64,000 bases of DNA from UBA5364 sp050259235. GTDB lineage: Bacteria > Bacillota_I > Bacilli_A > RF39 > UBA660. The notes beneath the pieces are model-generated. The model was not told where the DNA came from. It ran no database searches and was given only the letters and a program-made list of their open reading frames with translations. The position numbers were made by a program, and so were the translations under genes. This document shows, piece after piece, positions 40,246 through 49,474 of the stretch. The stretch is taken from the NCBI GenBank assembly GCA_050259235.1, contig JBLNAG010000002.1:248001-312000 (forward strand), in the 5' to 3' direction. How positions within the stretch are numbered: the first letter of the stretch is position 1; each line of letters begins with the position of its first letter.

Positions 40246-41379
40246 CTACATATATTCTTTTGTTTTGTCTAGATATTCATCTATAACACTCTTGAATTTA
40301 TTTTTGACATCAGCACTGCCTATTAACCTTGTATTCTTAGCATTTTGAACAGCATTTGTTACCATAGCCATTATTTCTTCATCCGAAATTTTAACTCCAC
40401 TATTTAGTAACATTGCCACTGCTTTTTGAATTTGCTGATTAAGCATCAAAATAGCATATTTAGATATCTTCTCCTTTTGCAACTTTTTAGAAACACTTAT
40501 TGAATCTAAAGCATAATAATCCATTAAGAAGGACATATCTAACATTCCCTTTAAAATATCATTTCCTTCAGTATCTAAACTATCTTTTGAACCTGATTCA
40601 TCATTATTATAGTAATTTTGTAAAAAGGTCCATAATCTTGTAGCATATTGAAAGTTAGGATTTTTTAAGATAAGATTTGTTTTTCTAATTGGTGAAACAA
40701 CGAAAGAAGCATGTGCTTTTTCTAAGGCAATAACAAATTCGCTTCTAACCCAACTAGTTAAATAATATCTAATCTTTTTTACTCTTTCTCTAATAGCATC
40801 AATTTCTTTTTCAAGATCATTCTCACTTTGTCCTTGTGGTAATTCTTTAGCACTAACTTTTAGTTCAATATTTACTCTTTCATTACCATTATTAGTAGTT
40901 GAAACATATTCTAATACCTTATCACTCTTTGATTCAAAGTTTTCTAGTAACGCTTCTTTTTTAGCCAAGAATCTTGATAAATTAGTTATTAGAGTATAAA
41001 TGAATCTATTTTCATAAGTATTGAATGTTTCTTCTCTACGTAATATCAATATCTTAGAAGGATGAATTTCACTAGTGTCTGCATCTACCTTATCAATATA
41101 TTGAGTATGTTTAGATAAATCCTTAACACTTTCTACTGTAATCTTTCTAGCTTTTTCTATCTTAACTACATCATCTTCATTGATAAGAGTTAACTTAGGA
41201 TTTCTAATAATAGTATCAAGACGAGGACAAGCAAGTTCTATTTCTTCTAACCAATCAAATGCCATCATATCACTTGTAAGTTCAGATTTGTAATGCATTT
41301 CTGAACTTACATTTTTTATAAACTTATCGCTTTGTTCATTTAGACTTTCATCAACAATTAATTTTAAACCTTTTACCAT
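40246..41379 (-). CDS. DUF2357-like partner of the McrB-like ATPase
   Basis: A 377-residue soluble protein starting at ATG 41377-41379 behind GAGTGATTA. Residues 38-135 contain the part that looks like DUF2357 (FDWLEEIELACPRLDTIIRN, TFNTYENRFIYTLITNLSRF), a domain normally fused to the nuclease of McrC-like proteins. No PD-(D/E)xK nuclease motif can be seen here; the C-terminal half is helical (DMSFLMDYYALDSISVSKKL). It lies 14 bases after the ATPase gene and I infer that they form a complex. Family assignment is moderate. Confidence 0.6.
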   Translation of the reverse strand: MVKGLKLIVDESLNEQSDKFIKNVSSEMHYKSELTSDMMAFDWLEEIELACPRLDTIIRNPKLTLINEDDVVKIEKARKITVESVKDLSKHTQYIDKVDADTSEIHPSKILILRREETFNTYENRFIYTLITNLSRFLAKKEALLENFESKSDKVLEYVSTTNNGNERVNIELKVSAKELPQGQSENDLEKEIDAIRERVKKIRYYLTSWVRSEFVIALEKAHASFVVSPIRKTNLILKNPNFQYATRLWTFLQNYYNNDESGSKDSLDTEGNDILKGMLDMSFLMDYYALDSISVSKKLQKEKISKYAILMLNQQIQKAVAMLLNSGVKISDEEIMAMVTNAVQNAKNTRLIGSADVKNKFKSVIDEYLDKTKEYM

Positions 41380-41393
41380 ATTAATCACTCACT

Positions 41394-42929
41394 TTATACT
41401 GACTTCTTAAGTCTTTCCATATATTCAATACACTCTTTCATAATACCATTACCAAATTCCTTATTTAAATAAGAAATAAATGGATCTATTTCATCACGAA
41501 TTAATGAAATATTTAATTGGTCAAACTTACGGAATATCTTCTTAGCAATAAAGTAATCAACTCCTTCAAGTTCTTTACCACCACAAGCAACATAAACTGG
41601 TACGAAAGTCTTCATTTGTTTCATAATACGATTACCAAACGCAACCCTGAAATGTTTAATAACATAATCATCCATTAATTGAATCTTTTCCAAACTCTTT
41701 TCAGAAAGTGGAAGTTCTTCAACTGCTTTAGCAAATAATGACTCAAGATAACTAGAATTAATGTCCATTGCATCTTGTTCACGACATTTAAATGGATCAA
41801 TTCTTGTATTAATATCAATTGGCATAGCACGGTCATAAACCTTATCTGTAACCATGAATGTTGAGTCGTCGTTATTGATTGTACCTATATACCATAAGTT
41901 AACTGGTAAATGTAACTTACCATTTGGAATCCTTTTAGGATCCTCAGGCCATGGACTTGTAACTAACTCAATAATCCATTCATCTCTAGAAGGCATTTCT
42001 AGAATAGATAACATTTCTGCAAAATAATATTCAACACGTGCAATGTTCATTTCATCTAGGATGATAGTATGTACATCATCATCGTGACCAGCAGTATATA
42101 ATTCGGCTAAAACATCTGTTTCATTAAACTTCTTAGTAAATTCATTGAAATACCCTAATAATTCAGTTTTATCACGCCAAGAAGGTTGAACTGATGCAAC
42201 ACAGGAATCATTTTTAACAAACTTACCCCAAGCATAAGCAAGAGATGTTTTCCCTGTACCAGATATCCCTTGAAGAATTACTAACTTACCACAAGCAAGT
42301 CCTCCAATAAAGGCTCTTAAAAGTGATGCATCGTAATATAAACGTAATTGCGTAGCTGAGAAGCATTTAAAGTTATCTATTAATTCCGCTAAAGTAAATG
42401 TATTGTTATAATTTTTAACTTTATAAGATTTATATCTTGCATCAATATTATCCAATTTAGGAAATCTTATATTAGCTCTATCTTTTTTCTCTTCTTCTGT
42501 TTCTTCTGGATTTTCAGTAACTTCTTCTTTATCACTTTCATCTGGTTTTAGACCTAATTGTGAAACTTTCATTGCCATGATTTCGTTCTTTTCTTTCATT
42601 AGCTTCTTAACTTGATTATTTAAGTCACCAATTTCATCTAACAAATCTTCTTGATTTAATTTGTTTTTTCTAAATTTTATTAATCTTCTAATAGCAAAGT
42701 AAATTAACACTCCAACTAATCCAATTATAACAACAATAATTGCTACTGTTAATCCAACAAATATCCATTCTGGACCATGAAAATTTCCACGATAACTGTT
42801 GATTACCTTTCGATATTCATTAAAATCGACAATTTGAGTTAAGCCTTCAACAATCCCTTTAACTATAGCAAATACACCATCAAAGAATATGGAAATAAAC
42901 TCATAGAAAAATCTTATAAATGTATTCAT
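41394..42929 (-). CDS. Membrane-anchored McrB-like AAA+ ATPase
   Basis: A 511-residue protein with an amphipathic N-terminus, a membrane helix (residues 55-83, EWIFVGLTVAIIVVIIGLVG), a coiled coil/acidic linker (95-165) and a cytoplasmic AAA+ domain. Walker A is GISGTGKT near 222, Walker B TIILDEMN near 288 and sensor region GTINNDDSTF near 350, followed by an Arg pair region as in McrB/MoxR-type proteins. McrB normally drives a nuclease. Here the protein is fixed in the membrane next to signal peptidases, so I infer a role in export or surface assembly. Confidence 0.78.
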   Translation of the reverse strand: MNTFIRFFYEFISIFFDGVFAIVKGIVEGLTQIVDFNEYRKVINSYRGNFHGPEWIFVGLTVAIIVVIIGLVGVLIYFAIRRLIKFRKNKLNQEDLLDEIGDLNNQVKKLMKEKNEIMAMKVSQLGLKPDESDKEEVTENPEETEEEKKDRANIRFPKLDNIDARYKSYKVKNYNNTFTLAELIDNFKCFSATQLRLYYDASLLRAFIGGLACGKLVILQGISGTGKTSLAYAWGKFVKNDSCVASVQPSWRDKTELLGYFNEFTKKFNETDVLAELYTAGHDDDVHTIILDEMNIARVEYYFAEMLSILEMPSRDEWIIELVTSPWPEDPKRIPNGKLHLPVNLWYIGTINNDDSTFMVTDKVYDRAMPIDINTRIDPFKCREQDAMDINSSYLESLFAKAVEELPLSEKSLEKIQLMDDYVIKHFRVAFGNRIMKQMKTFVPVYVACGGKELEGVDYFIAKKIFRKFDQLNISLIRDEIDPFISYLNKEFGNGIMKECIEYMERLKKSV

Positions 42930-42932
42930 ATT

Positions 42933-44891
42933 TTACTCACTCCCAAAACCTCCAACTTTATTAACTACATCTTCATAAATAACACTGCCTAAAAGTTCTT
43001 CAGGTATAAATGAAAGTGTCTTTTCTACATCAACAATTTTCTTATCAATAAATATATAGTCCGCTACATAAATATTTCCACGTTCTTTTGCATTAATAAT
43101 TTTTTCTTTGTCAAATACTATGGCATATCTATATCCCATTTTTCTGACACTTTTAATAGTTGTTTTATTACTTAATAATTCTTCACCAGAAACTAAAATA
43201 ATAACATTATTTTTAGCATACTTATCATCAAACATTTTTAATACTTTATTTAATTTCTTTTCTTTAGTATATAAAGTGTTTGGAATATATAAAAGATACT
43301 TCTTATTTGAATTAAATGTCATCATATCTCTAATTATTTGAATAGATAATAAATTTAACAATACTGATGTCTTATCTTCCGCAATAATACCTTCTGCATA
43401 AGTTTTATCAATAATATAATCACTATATACTCTACTGAAAGAAATGTTATGTTCTAACTCTAATCCATACATATCTTTTACCATTGATAGCTTATTGAAA
43501 GTTAAATTAAACATATTAGTTTCTAAACTCTTTAGTAAATATTCCAACATGTTATTATAATTTCTTTGAATTTTATTTATTCCATCAACAACAGTTTCAA
43601 TTCTATCTTCTTCCCAATCCTTATAACGTTTACTAACTTCTTTTTGATAGAATTCATTTTTAGCTTTAGTCTCATTAACTGAATCTTTTACATATTCTAA
43701 TTTTGCAATTAAGGTAAGAGCATGTGCATGCATATTAACCATATCACTATACTTTTCATTTTTACCATTATATTTATCAATTAATTCTATAGCAGAATCT
43801 ATAATATCTTTTTCAAGTTGTTTTACTAAATTTTTACCCGTAACCTTTTCATCCATAAGATTATAGTATTTAGTATTAATATAAGTATCAATAAGACTAT
43901 TTCTGATTGTTAAAGCTCCAACACGAGCAGCTTCTTCACCTAAAAGAATATTAACTAATTCATCTAGTTCCTCTCCTTTTATAAACATTGCAGTTTCAAT
44001 AACATTCTTACTTTTCTTATTACCTTTTTTATCTTTTAATAATTCTAAGTTTATTTTAGTTAAAGAATCATCTTCATCAATTGGATCTTCTACTACTTCA
44101 GTAGCGGTATCCTTCTTTAAATTCTTTTGTTCAGCTTCTTTAAGTTCATTTTTAGCAATTTCTAAGAAAGTATCATCTATTTCAGATAAGTCAACAGGAA
44201 TAACACGATATAAAGATGTTTTAGCTAATTCGTCCTCAATTGCTTCATCAATAACTTTTTCTTCTTCTACTATTGGCTCAACTACCGGTTCTTCTACTTT
44301 GACTTCCACTTTTTTCTTAGACTTAAATTTATTTATTATTAAATTAACTAATTTACCAAAATAATTAGTTTCCTTCTTACTTTCTTCATTTTTATTCTTT
44401 TTGATTGCAGAATTAAATAAAAATAACGTTACCATGAAAGAAATTAAAACTCCTGGATTAAATAATATTTTTCTAACAATACCAAAATTACCTAAAACAT
44501 TAACAACCTTACCAACAATTTGTTCTTGCTTAATTGATTTATCTTTGGCACTATTAGCATCACCCTTAGTTGTATATTTACCATTATATATTTCAATAAC
44601 ACGATGAGTAATATATTCACCATCTAATTCATAAGTGATAACATCTTTTAATTTTACCTTTTGAGTAAGTTTAACAATTATCCAATCTCCTGCATTAATT
44701 GCATCAGCCATACTACCAGTTTGGACTTCAAATGTAGAGTATCCAAAAAAGTTAGCATACTTATTACCTAAAATTCTAGTTTGAATGCCAGTATAAATTG
44801 AAACCAATAAAACAATACCAAATATAACTATTAATATATTTAGTAACCAATTGATAATTTTTTCAACAAGATTTTTTTGTTTTGTACTCAT
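42933..44891 (-). CDS. SipW-type signal peptidase fused to a large cytoplasmic helical domain
   Basis: A 652-residue protein. Residues 1-175 are a SipW-like peptidase: first helix 10-32, catalytic Ser in QTGSMADAINAGDWII near 58, His in EYITHRVIEI near 93, second helix near 145-163. Then comes a Lys/Glu-rich linker (175-330) and a 320-residue helical domain (EELDELVNILLGEEAARVGA, NMLEYLLKSLETNMFNLTFN, YLLYIPNTLYTKEKKLNKVL). I do not recognise this domain, and no SipW fusion of this kind is known to me. Three bases separate it from the ATPase gene, so coupling is expected. Confidence 0.8.
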   Translation of the reverse strand: MSTKQKNLVEKIINWLLNILIVIFGIVLLVSIYTGIQTRILGNKYANFFGYSTFEVQTGSMADAINAGDWIIVKLTQKVKLKDVITYELDGEYITHRVIEIYNGKYTTKGDANSAKDKSIKQEQIVGKVVNVLGNFGIVRKILFNPGVLISFMVTLFLFNSAIKKNKNEESKKETNYFGKLVNLIINKFKSKKKVEVKVEEPVVEPIVEEEKVIDEAIEDELAKTSLYRVIPVDLSEIDDTFLEIAKNELKEAEQKNLKKDTATEVVEDPIDEDDSLTKINLELLKDKKGNKKSKNVIETAMFIKGEELDELVNILLGEEAARVGALTIRNSLIDTYINTKYYNLMDEKVTGKNLVKQLEKDIIDSAIELIDKYNGKNEKYSDMVNMHAHALTLIAKLEYVKDSVNETKAKNEFYQKEVSKRYKDWEEDRIETVVDGINKIQRNYNNMLEYLLKSLETNMFNLTFNKLSMVKDMYGLELEHNISFSRVYSDYIIDKTYAEGIIAEDKTSVLLNLLSIQIIRDMMTFNSNKKYLLYIPNTLYTKEKKLNKVLKMFDDKYAKNNVIILVSGEELLSNKTTIKSVRKMGYRYAIVFDKEKIINAKERGNIYVADYIFIDKKIVDVEKTLSFIPEELLGSVIYEDVVNKVGGFGSE

Positions 44892-44933
44892 ATTATCCTA
44901 CTACTCCCATTTTACATTCTACTAGTTTATTAA

Positions 44934-44962
44934 ATTTTACCATATTCGACAATTATTTACAA
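44934..44962 (-). promoter_or_regulatory. Promoter of the SipW-fusion/ATPase unit
   Basis: Minus strand TTGTAA (44957-44962), 17 bases, TAAAAT (44934-44939). The box TTGTCGAATATGG lies between the hexamers (44940-44952), as in other promoters of the cluster. Confidence 0.65.
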
Positions 44963-44971
44963 GGTATATCA

Positions 44972-45000
44972 AAATAAAAAAACACATATAAATGTGTTTT
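44972..45000 (-). terminator. Rho-independent terminator
   Basis: AAAACACAT, loop TTAT, ATGTGTTTT then T-run on the minus strand; ends the unit 49337-44999. Confidence 0.85.
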
Positions 45001-45547
45001 AATTAGTATTTGTTTCCTCATCTTTACCATATTTGATTTCAATAATTAAAGCATATAATTGATATATGAATATTAAGAAACTTGGAATTATAATCATAAA
45101 TAAGAATCCAACAGTAGATTCAATTATTGATAAATAACCGCCTAATTTATTATAGACTTTACTAGCTTTACCAATTATAAATTCTTCTGTGTAATCAGCA
45201 CCATTTTCAAATGAAATAGCTCTCTTATCGCCTTCAATAAGTGTATTGCCAGTAATACCTACATCAATAGTTACAGCTCCACTACTTTCTAATCGATAAA
45301 CAAATATTTCATCGCCAATCTTAATGTTCTCTACTCTCTTACCTTCAACAATTACTAAATCACCTTTTTTATAATTTTCAGAAGAGATATCTCCATTAAT
45401 TAATACAAGAGAAGTTTGCCCAAATTGCGTAACTCCACGATCATTATAATTTAGTAACAATACAGTCATAGTAATTGCAAAGGCAAAAAATACCATCATT
45501 ACAATTCCTATTAATATTTTTTTAATTACTTTTAATACTTTCTTCAC
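44999..45547 (-). CDS. SipW-like membrane protein lacking the catalytic serine
   Basis: I start it at GTG 45545-45547, five bases behind GGTGG; longer starts (ATG, TTG) would add residues before the first helix. The 182-residue product has the SipW plan: helix near 8-35, beta domain, helix near 130-160. At the active site, however, the peptidase has SGSM while this protein reads INGDISSENYKKGDLVIV, and the His motif is replaced by EIFVYRLESSGAV. It is therefore probably inactive, perhaps a scaffold or regulator. Last gene of a unit with three secreted proteins. Confidence 0.7.
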   Translation of the reverse strand: MKKVLKVIKKILIGIVMMVFFAFAITMTVLLLNYNDRGVTQFGQTSLVLINGDISSENYKKGDLVIVEGKRVENIKIGDEIFVYRLESSGAVTIDVGITGNTLIEGDKRAISFENGADYTEEFIIGKASKVYNKLGGYLSIIESTVGFLFMIIIPSFLIFIYQLYALIIEIKYGKDEETNTN

Positions 45548-45614
45548 TTCTACCACCAATTCTATCATAACATAAATATATAAGTATATCAATCATTTTA
45601 ATATATAGTTTACA

Positions 45615-46502
45615 CTAGCATCCACTAGTTTCTTCAATTGTAAAATCTTGAGTAGTATATATATCTTCAAAATTCTTCTTATAAAAGATATAACTTAAGC
45701 TTTTTTTTGCTTCAATATTGAATTTAATTTCATCAGCATAACCATCTTGATCATTATCGATTCCTAAATTACTGTCAATAATTAACTTAGTATCATCCCA
45801 TGTGACTTTAGCACATTTATTAGTTGCATACAAGTTAGAAATAATTAATCGATCATAATTAGTATAATTTTTGTAATCAAGAGAAAGAGTATCTTCCTTT
45901 CGATCAACCTTATGAAGAATGAAATCTCCAATTAATATTTTACGATAAGGAGTTTTACTAGTAGCTTTCACTTCAACTGTAACATCTTTTAATTCATATT
46001 GAACATCAGTTAAAATGATATCAAAATATAAATCATTAGTTGTAATTTGACTTACCCAATCATAATTCCCTGTTTCACAAGTTGATTTATCAAAAGCACT
46101 AACATCTACTTGGTCCCCAGTATTATTAACACATAATTCTGTAGGAGTTAAAGTACCATTAAATGTATTTAATTCAGTACCATTCATATGGCATTCAGAA
46201 TGTAGAGCAGCATCCCCTTTTATAGTACAAGCTACCTCATAACTAATATCATAACTAGTTATAACTGACTGATTAAGATTATTTTTAACACTAAAGTGAA
46301 CACTTTCACCATTCCATTTACTATCGATTGTTTGAATAGGGTTAGTAGCTAGATAACTACTACTAAAGTAAAATCCTTTAGACTTTAAATAGTAATCCCA
46401 TGCCAAATTAGAAACATACTTAGCTAAAGTTTCACCATAGAAATACATAAAGGTACCAAAACCTAATATTAGTGTTAAAATTATATATTTCTTAATCTTC
46501 AT
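45615..46502 (-). CDS. Anchored extracellular beta protein of the surface cluster
   Basis: A 295-residue protein beginning at ATG 46500-46502 three bases behind GGTGAT. The signal segment is YIILTLILGFGTFMYFYGET (residues 6-25), followed by LAKYVSNL, similar in position to the processing region of TasA-like proteins. The rest has three beta-rich sections, with Cys-containing loops (EVACTIKGDAALHSECHMNG, STCETGNYD) and a terminal Cys. Near residue 250 the stretch DNDQDGYADEIKF resembles an acidic calcium loop. Co-transcribed with 46511 and 47067. Confidence 0.7.
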   Translation of the reverse strand: MKIKKYIILTLILGFGTFMYFYGETLAKYVSNLAWDYYLKSKGFYFSSSYLATNPIQTIDSKWNGESVHFSVKNNLNQSVITSYDISYEVACTIKGDAALHSECHMNGTELNTFNGTLTPTELCVNNTGDQVDVSAFDKSTCETGNYDWVSQITTNDLYFDIILTDVQYELKDVTVEVKATSKTPYRKILIGDFILHKVDRKEDTLSLDYKNYTNYDRLIISNLYATNKCAKVTWDDTKLIIDSNLGIDNDQDGYADEIKFNIEAKKSLSYIFYKKNFEDIYTTQDFTIEETSGC

Positions 46503-46510
46503 AATATCAC

Positions 46511-47065
46511 CTACTCTACTGTTATTTTTTGCCAACTTTCAAGTTTAATATTTAAATAATCAACTAAATCAGCATATATTGCATCGTCATATGTATCTTG
46601 AAATCTAATTTTTAATTTATAATCATCAAGTTTACCTGATACATGTCCAAGTTCTTGCGATGGAGTTTCACAAACTATTTCATTATTTAAATCACGTTCA
46701 TAAGTTTCATCACATGTCAGAACTAATTCTTCTGTTTCACCATCAACTTTATAAAGTTCAATGATTAATGGTAATAAATGATATGTCTTAAGTGTTATCT
46801 TATAATCAACCGAAACGTTGCTGACCTTTCCCATATAGTTATTACTTACCGAGAAAGGATACTCAACATTATCACCTGGTTTTAAATCATTTAAAGATAA
46901 TTGAAATTCATCTAAACTTTCAGCATTGAAGATGAATGATGCAATATCTGTGTCGTTCGAACTTAGAGTTGTATTTGAATTGAAAAATGAATAAGCAACA
47001 CCATATCCAAGTGTTAGAAATGATAATACAAATAGAATTATTACTATTCTTTTTTTCTTTTCCAT
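46511..47065 (-). CDS. TasA/CalY-like protein (184 residues)
   Basis: Starts at ATG 47063-47065 behind AGAGGGGTAGT, one base after the upstream stop. Signal IVIILFVLSFLTLGYGVAYS precedes FFNSNTTLSSNDTDIASF, the cleavage area. The mature domain has the family signature FQLSLNDLKPGDNVEYPF followed by SVSNNYMGKVSNVSVDYKIT, matching the L.PGD...F.V.N pattern of camelysin/TasA beta proteins. Size and plan make it the closest relative here of a classical fibre subunit. Confidence 0.8.
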   Translation of the reverse strand: MEKKKRIVIILFVLSFLTLGYGVAYSFFNSNTTLSSNDTDIASFIFNAESLDEFQLSLNDLKPGDNVEYPFSVSNNYMGKVSNVSVDYKITLKTYHLLPLIIELYKVDGETEELVLTCDETYERDLNNEIVCETPSQELGHVSGKLDDYKLKIRFQDTYDDAIYADLVDYLNIKLESWQKITVE

Positions 47066-47066
47066 A

Positions 47067-49337
47067 CTACCCCTCTTTAACAACGAAATATTTTTCAATT
47101 GTTCCTATCTTTTCATTATCATCATATAACTCAAATACAAACTTATATCCAGTATTTTCAAATTTATTCATTACTAGATTTAATTCAAATTGATTAAATA
47201 AATAATCAGGTTCAATATAATCTATTGGATTATTAGTAACATAATAAATATTACTTTCATACATATTCAAAATATCACTTACATATTGATTTAAATCAAC
47301 GATTGTATAGGCTTGATCAAAAGCAGTTAGTTGATTTTTCTTATATAAAGAAACTCGAATATTAGGATTCTTTAAATTGCCATTTTGTAATATATTAAAT
47401 GGTACATTAATAGAATTATCTTTCTTACTTAAAATACGATATTGATCATCCATTATTACATCGAAACTATATTGAATAGGAGCTTTCACTTCAACTGGAA
47501 TAGTTAAACTAATATCATTTAATTCATCATAATAGTAACCATCATAAGAAGCAAAATTAGAAATCTTAAAGTAATATGTTCCCTCTTCTAAATTAGTATT
47601 ATTATCCCCTGTAATAATTGTTAGTGTTTTAGTAACATCATTAATTCCACTATTTAAATTAATATGAACAATATTATCGTTTTCTGGATGATAAATATTA
47701 TTTCCTATTTTAAATATAATGTTCTTTAAATGAATACTATCAACTACTATTCCTTCACCATCAACTAATTTAATAGATAGACCAATTTGCTTATCTTCAT
47801 AAGTAGTATCAAATATTTTAAAATCATTTAAATATTTATAATTTATTCCACTAGTAATACTAATATCTGTTGATGAAGCTTTATTAAATTTAATTGGATC
47901 TCCACTATAATTGGTACTTAAATTTAATGAAGCATTAGTACTTATTTCATTGACTGTTGAGTAAACATTAAATGTTTTAATTGTATTATTTAAAGTAGGT
48001 CTTATATTAGTCCCTTGTGAGTTGTGTAACTCCATATATAGAGTGACATTATTATAATTATCTAATATATTTGTATTGGCTAAATCCATTGTAACTGTAA
48101 AATCTTCAGTAATAGTACCATTATCATAATAATTATCTTCAGTAAAGAAATTACTTGTTCCAACTTCTTTAAATAAGGTAAGTGGATAAGTTGCTACTTT
48201 AGTACATTCTAAATCTGCTATATCACAACTATCATTATAACCATATATATCTTCAATAGTAGGTATAATATATTCATAAACCCTTTCTTTAATTTGATCA
48301 ATTAAAGTTATTTTTGTACCTAATGGTAACAATATATTGGATATTAGATTATGATTATAATCAGTTATTAATCCACTAGTGTTAGAATAATTAACATTTA
48401 GAGTAACTGATGATTTATTAGTAATATATAAATCTGTAGCAGGATAACTACTAACATTTCTACCAACTATTAAATTCATTACTCCATAGCCATCTAAAAC
48501 AATGTAATCAGTATTAACATAAGTAACATTGCCTGCATTATCTATTACCTTAACATAAACAACGTAAGTGCCGATTTGATCAATTAATATTTCATTTGAA
48601 TAAGTAACCCAATTTGTACTAGTTAAAGCATTTAATTCAGTAGTAGTTAACAAAACATTACTAACATAATATTCTATACTTAAGTTACTTGATATTAAAT
48701 CACTAGCATCAACAGTCAAAGTTTTTTGTTGATCAATATAAACATAGTTTAATTCAGTTCTTAAATCATTCCATGTAGTTTCATCAAGGCTTATACTAGC
48801 AGTAGGATTAGTCATATCTAATATTAATAAATCTGTATTTAGATATGATACATTACTTCCTGAATCTACTACTTTAGAATATATAACATAATATCCTTCA
48901 GTACTTATTTCAACGCCTTGACTATATGTTTGCCAATCCACAATATTTTCTGGATTTAATGGTTGTGGTGAATTACTAATATAATAGTACTTTTCACTTA
49001 CAGGATTTAGTTCATCAGTATCATCAATAGTAAAAGTAAATGATGAATTATATGAAATAGTATTTAATATATCGTTTAAACTATTCCATGATCTAGTATC
49101 AATATTAATACTAGCAACTAAATTAACTTGTTCCTTAACTAATAATTCTAATTTGTTTATACTATAATTTTTTACTCTATTAAAATCATTAATTTTAATG
49201 GAATTATTTAATACTACTCTAGTTTTTTGTTCAGGAAGATTAATTAATAGCATCGAAATAAAACCTAATAACAATATTAAGCAAATAACTTTTTTACAAT
49301 TAGATAATTTACTAATAAAAGTTCTTATTTCTAACAT
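47067..49337 (-). CDS. Large Ig-like extracellular protein (756 residues)
   Basis: Starts behind AAAGGAAAGATAAT. An N-terminal anchor (residues 17-33, KVICLILLLGFISMLLI) is followed by at least two related Ig-like domains near 95-175 and 180-280. Each has an ISLDxxTWNDL opening, YYVSN and VIDNAGNVTYVNTDYIVLD-like closing strands. Two further beta regions reach the C-terminus (ending FELYDDNEKIGTIEKYFVVK). No sortase motif. First gene of the unit; it may be a spacer or adhesin co-exported with the two smaller proteins after it. Confidence 0.75.
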   Translation of the reverse strand: MLEIRTFISKLSNCKKVICLILLLGFISMLLINLPEQKTRVVLNNSIKINDFNRVKNYSINKLELLVKEQVNLVASINIDTRSWNSLNDILNTISYNSSFTFTIDDTDELNPVSEKYYYISNSPQPLNPENIVDWQTYSQGVEISTEGYYVIYSKVVDSGSNVSYLNTDLLILDMTNPTASISLDETTWNDLRTELNYVYIDQQKTLTVDASDLISSNLSIEYYVSNVLLTTTELNALTSTNWVTYSNEILIDQIGTYVVYVKVIDNAGNVTYVNTDYIVLDGYGVMNLIVGRNVSSYPATDLYITNKSSVTLNVNYSNTSGLITDYNHNLISNILLPLGTKITLIDQIKERVYEYIIPTIEDIYGYNDSCDIADLECTKVATYPLTLFKEVGTSNFFTEDNYYDNGTITEDFTVTMDLANTNILDNYNNVTLYMELHNSQGTNIRPTLNNTIKTFNVYSTVNEISTNASLNLSTNYSGDPIKFNKASSTDISITSGINYKYLNDFKIFDTTYEDKQIGLSIKLVDGEGIVVDSIHLKNIIFKIGNNIYHPENDNIVHINLNSGINDVTKTLTIITGDNNTNLEEGTYYFKISNFASYDGYYYDELNDISLTIPVEVKAPIQYSFDVIMDDQYRILSKKDNSINVPFNILQNGNLKNPNIRVSLYKKNQLTAFDQAYTIVDLNQYVSDILNMYESNIYYVTNNPIDYIEPDYLFNQFELNLVMNKFENTGYKFVFELYDDNEKIGTIEKYFVVKEG

Positions 49338-49387
49338 ATTATCTTTCCTTTTTACTAGATTGTAGACCCTATTCTACTTATATATTA

Positions 49388-49405
49388 AGTATACCATATT
49401 TCGCC
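49388..49405 (-). promoter_or_regulatory. Extended -10 promoter of unit 49337-44999
   Basis: Minus strand TGGTATACT with TATACT at 49388-49393, preceded by TGGCGAAATATGG, a variant of the shared cluster box. No good -35. Confidence 0.5.
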
Positions 49406-49435
49406 ATCTTTTGCATTAAAAATCAATATAAAATC

Positions 49436-49468
49436 AACAAAAAAAAACTTCTTTTTTAAAGAAGTTTT
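49436..49468 (-). terminator. Rho-independent terminator
   Basis: AAAACTTCTTT / AAGAAGTTTT then nine T on the minus strand, after the gene at 49475. Confidence 0.85.
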
Positions 49469-49474
49469 CTATTA

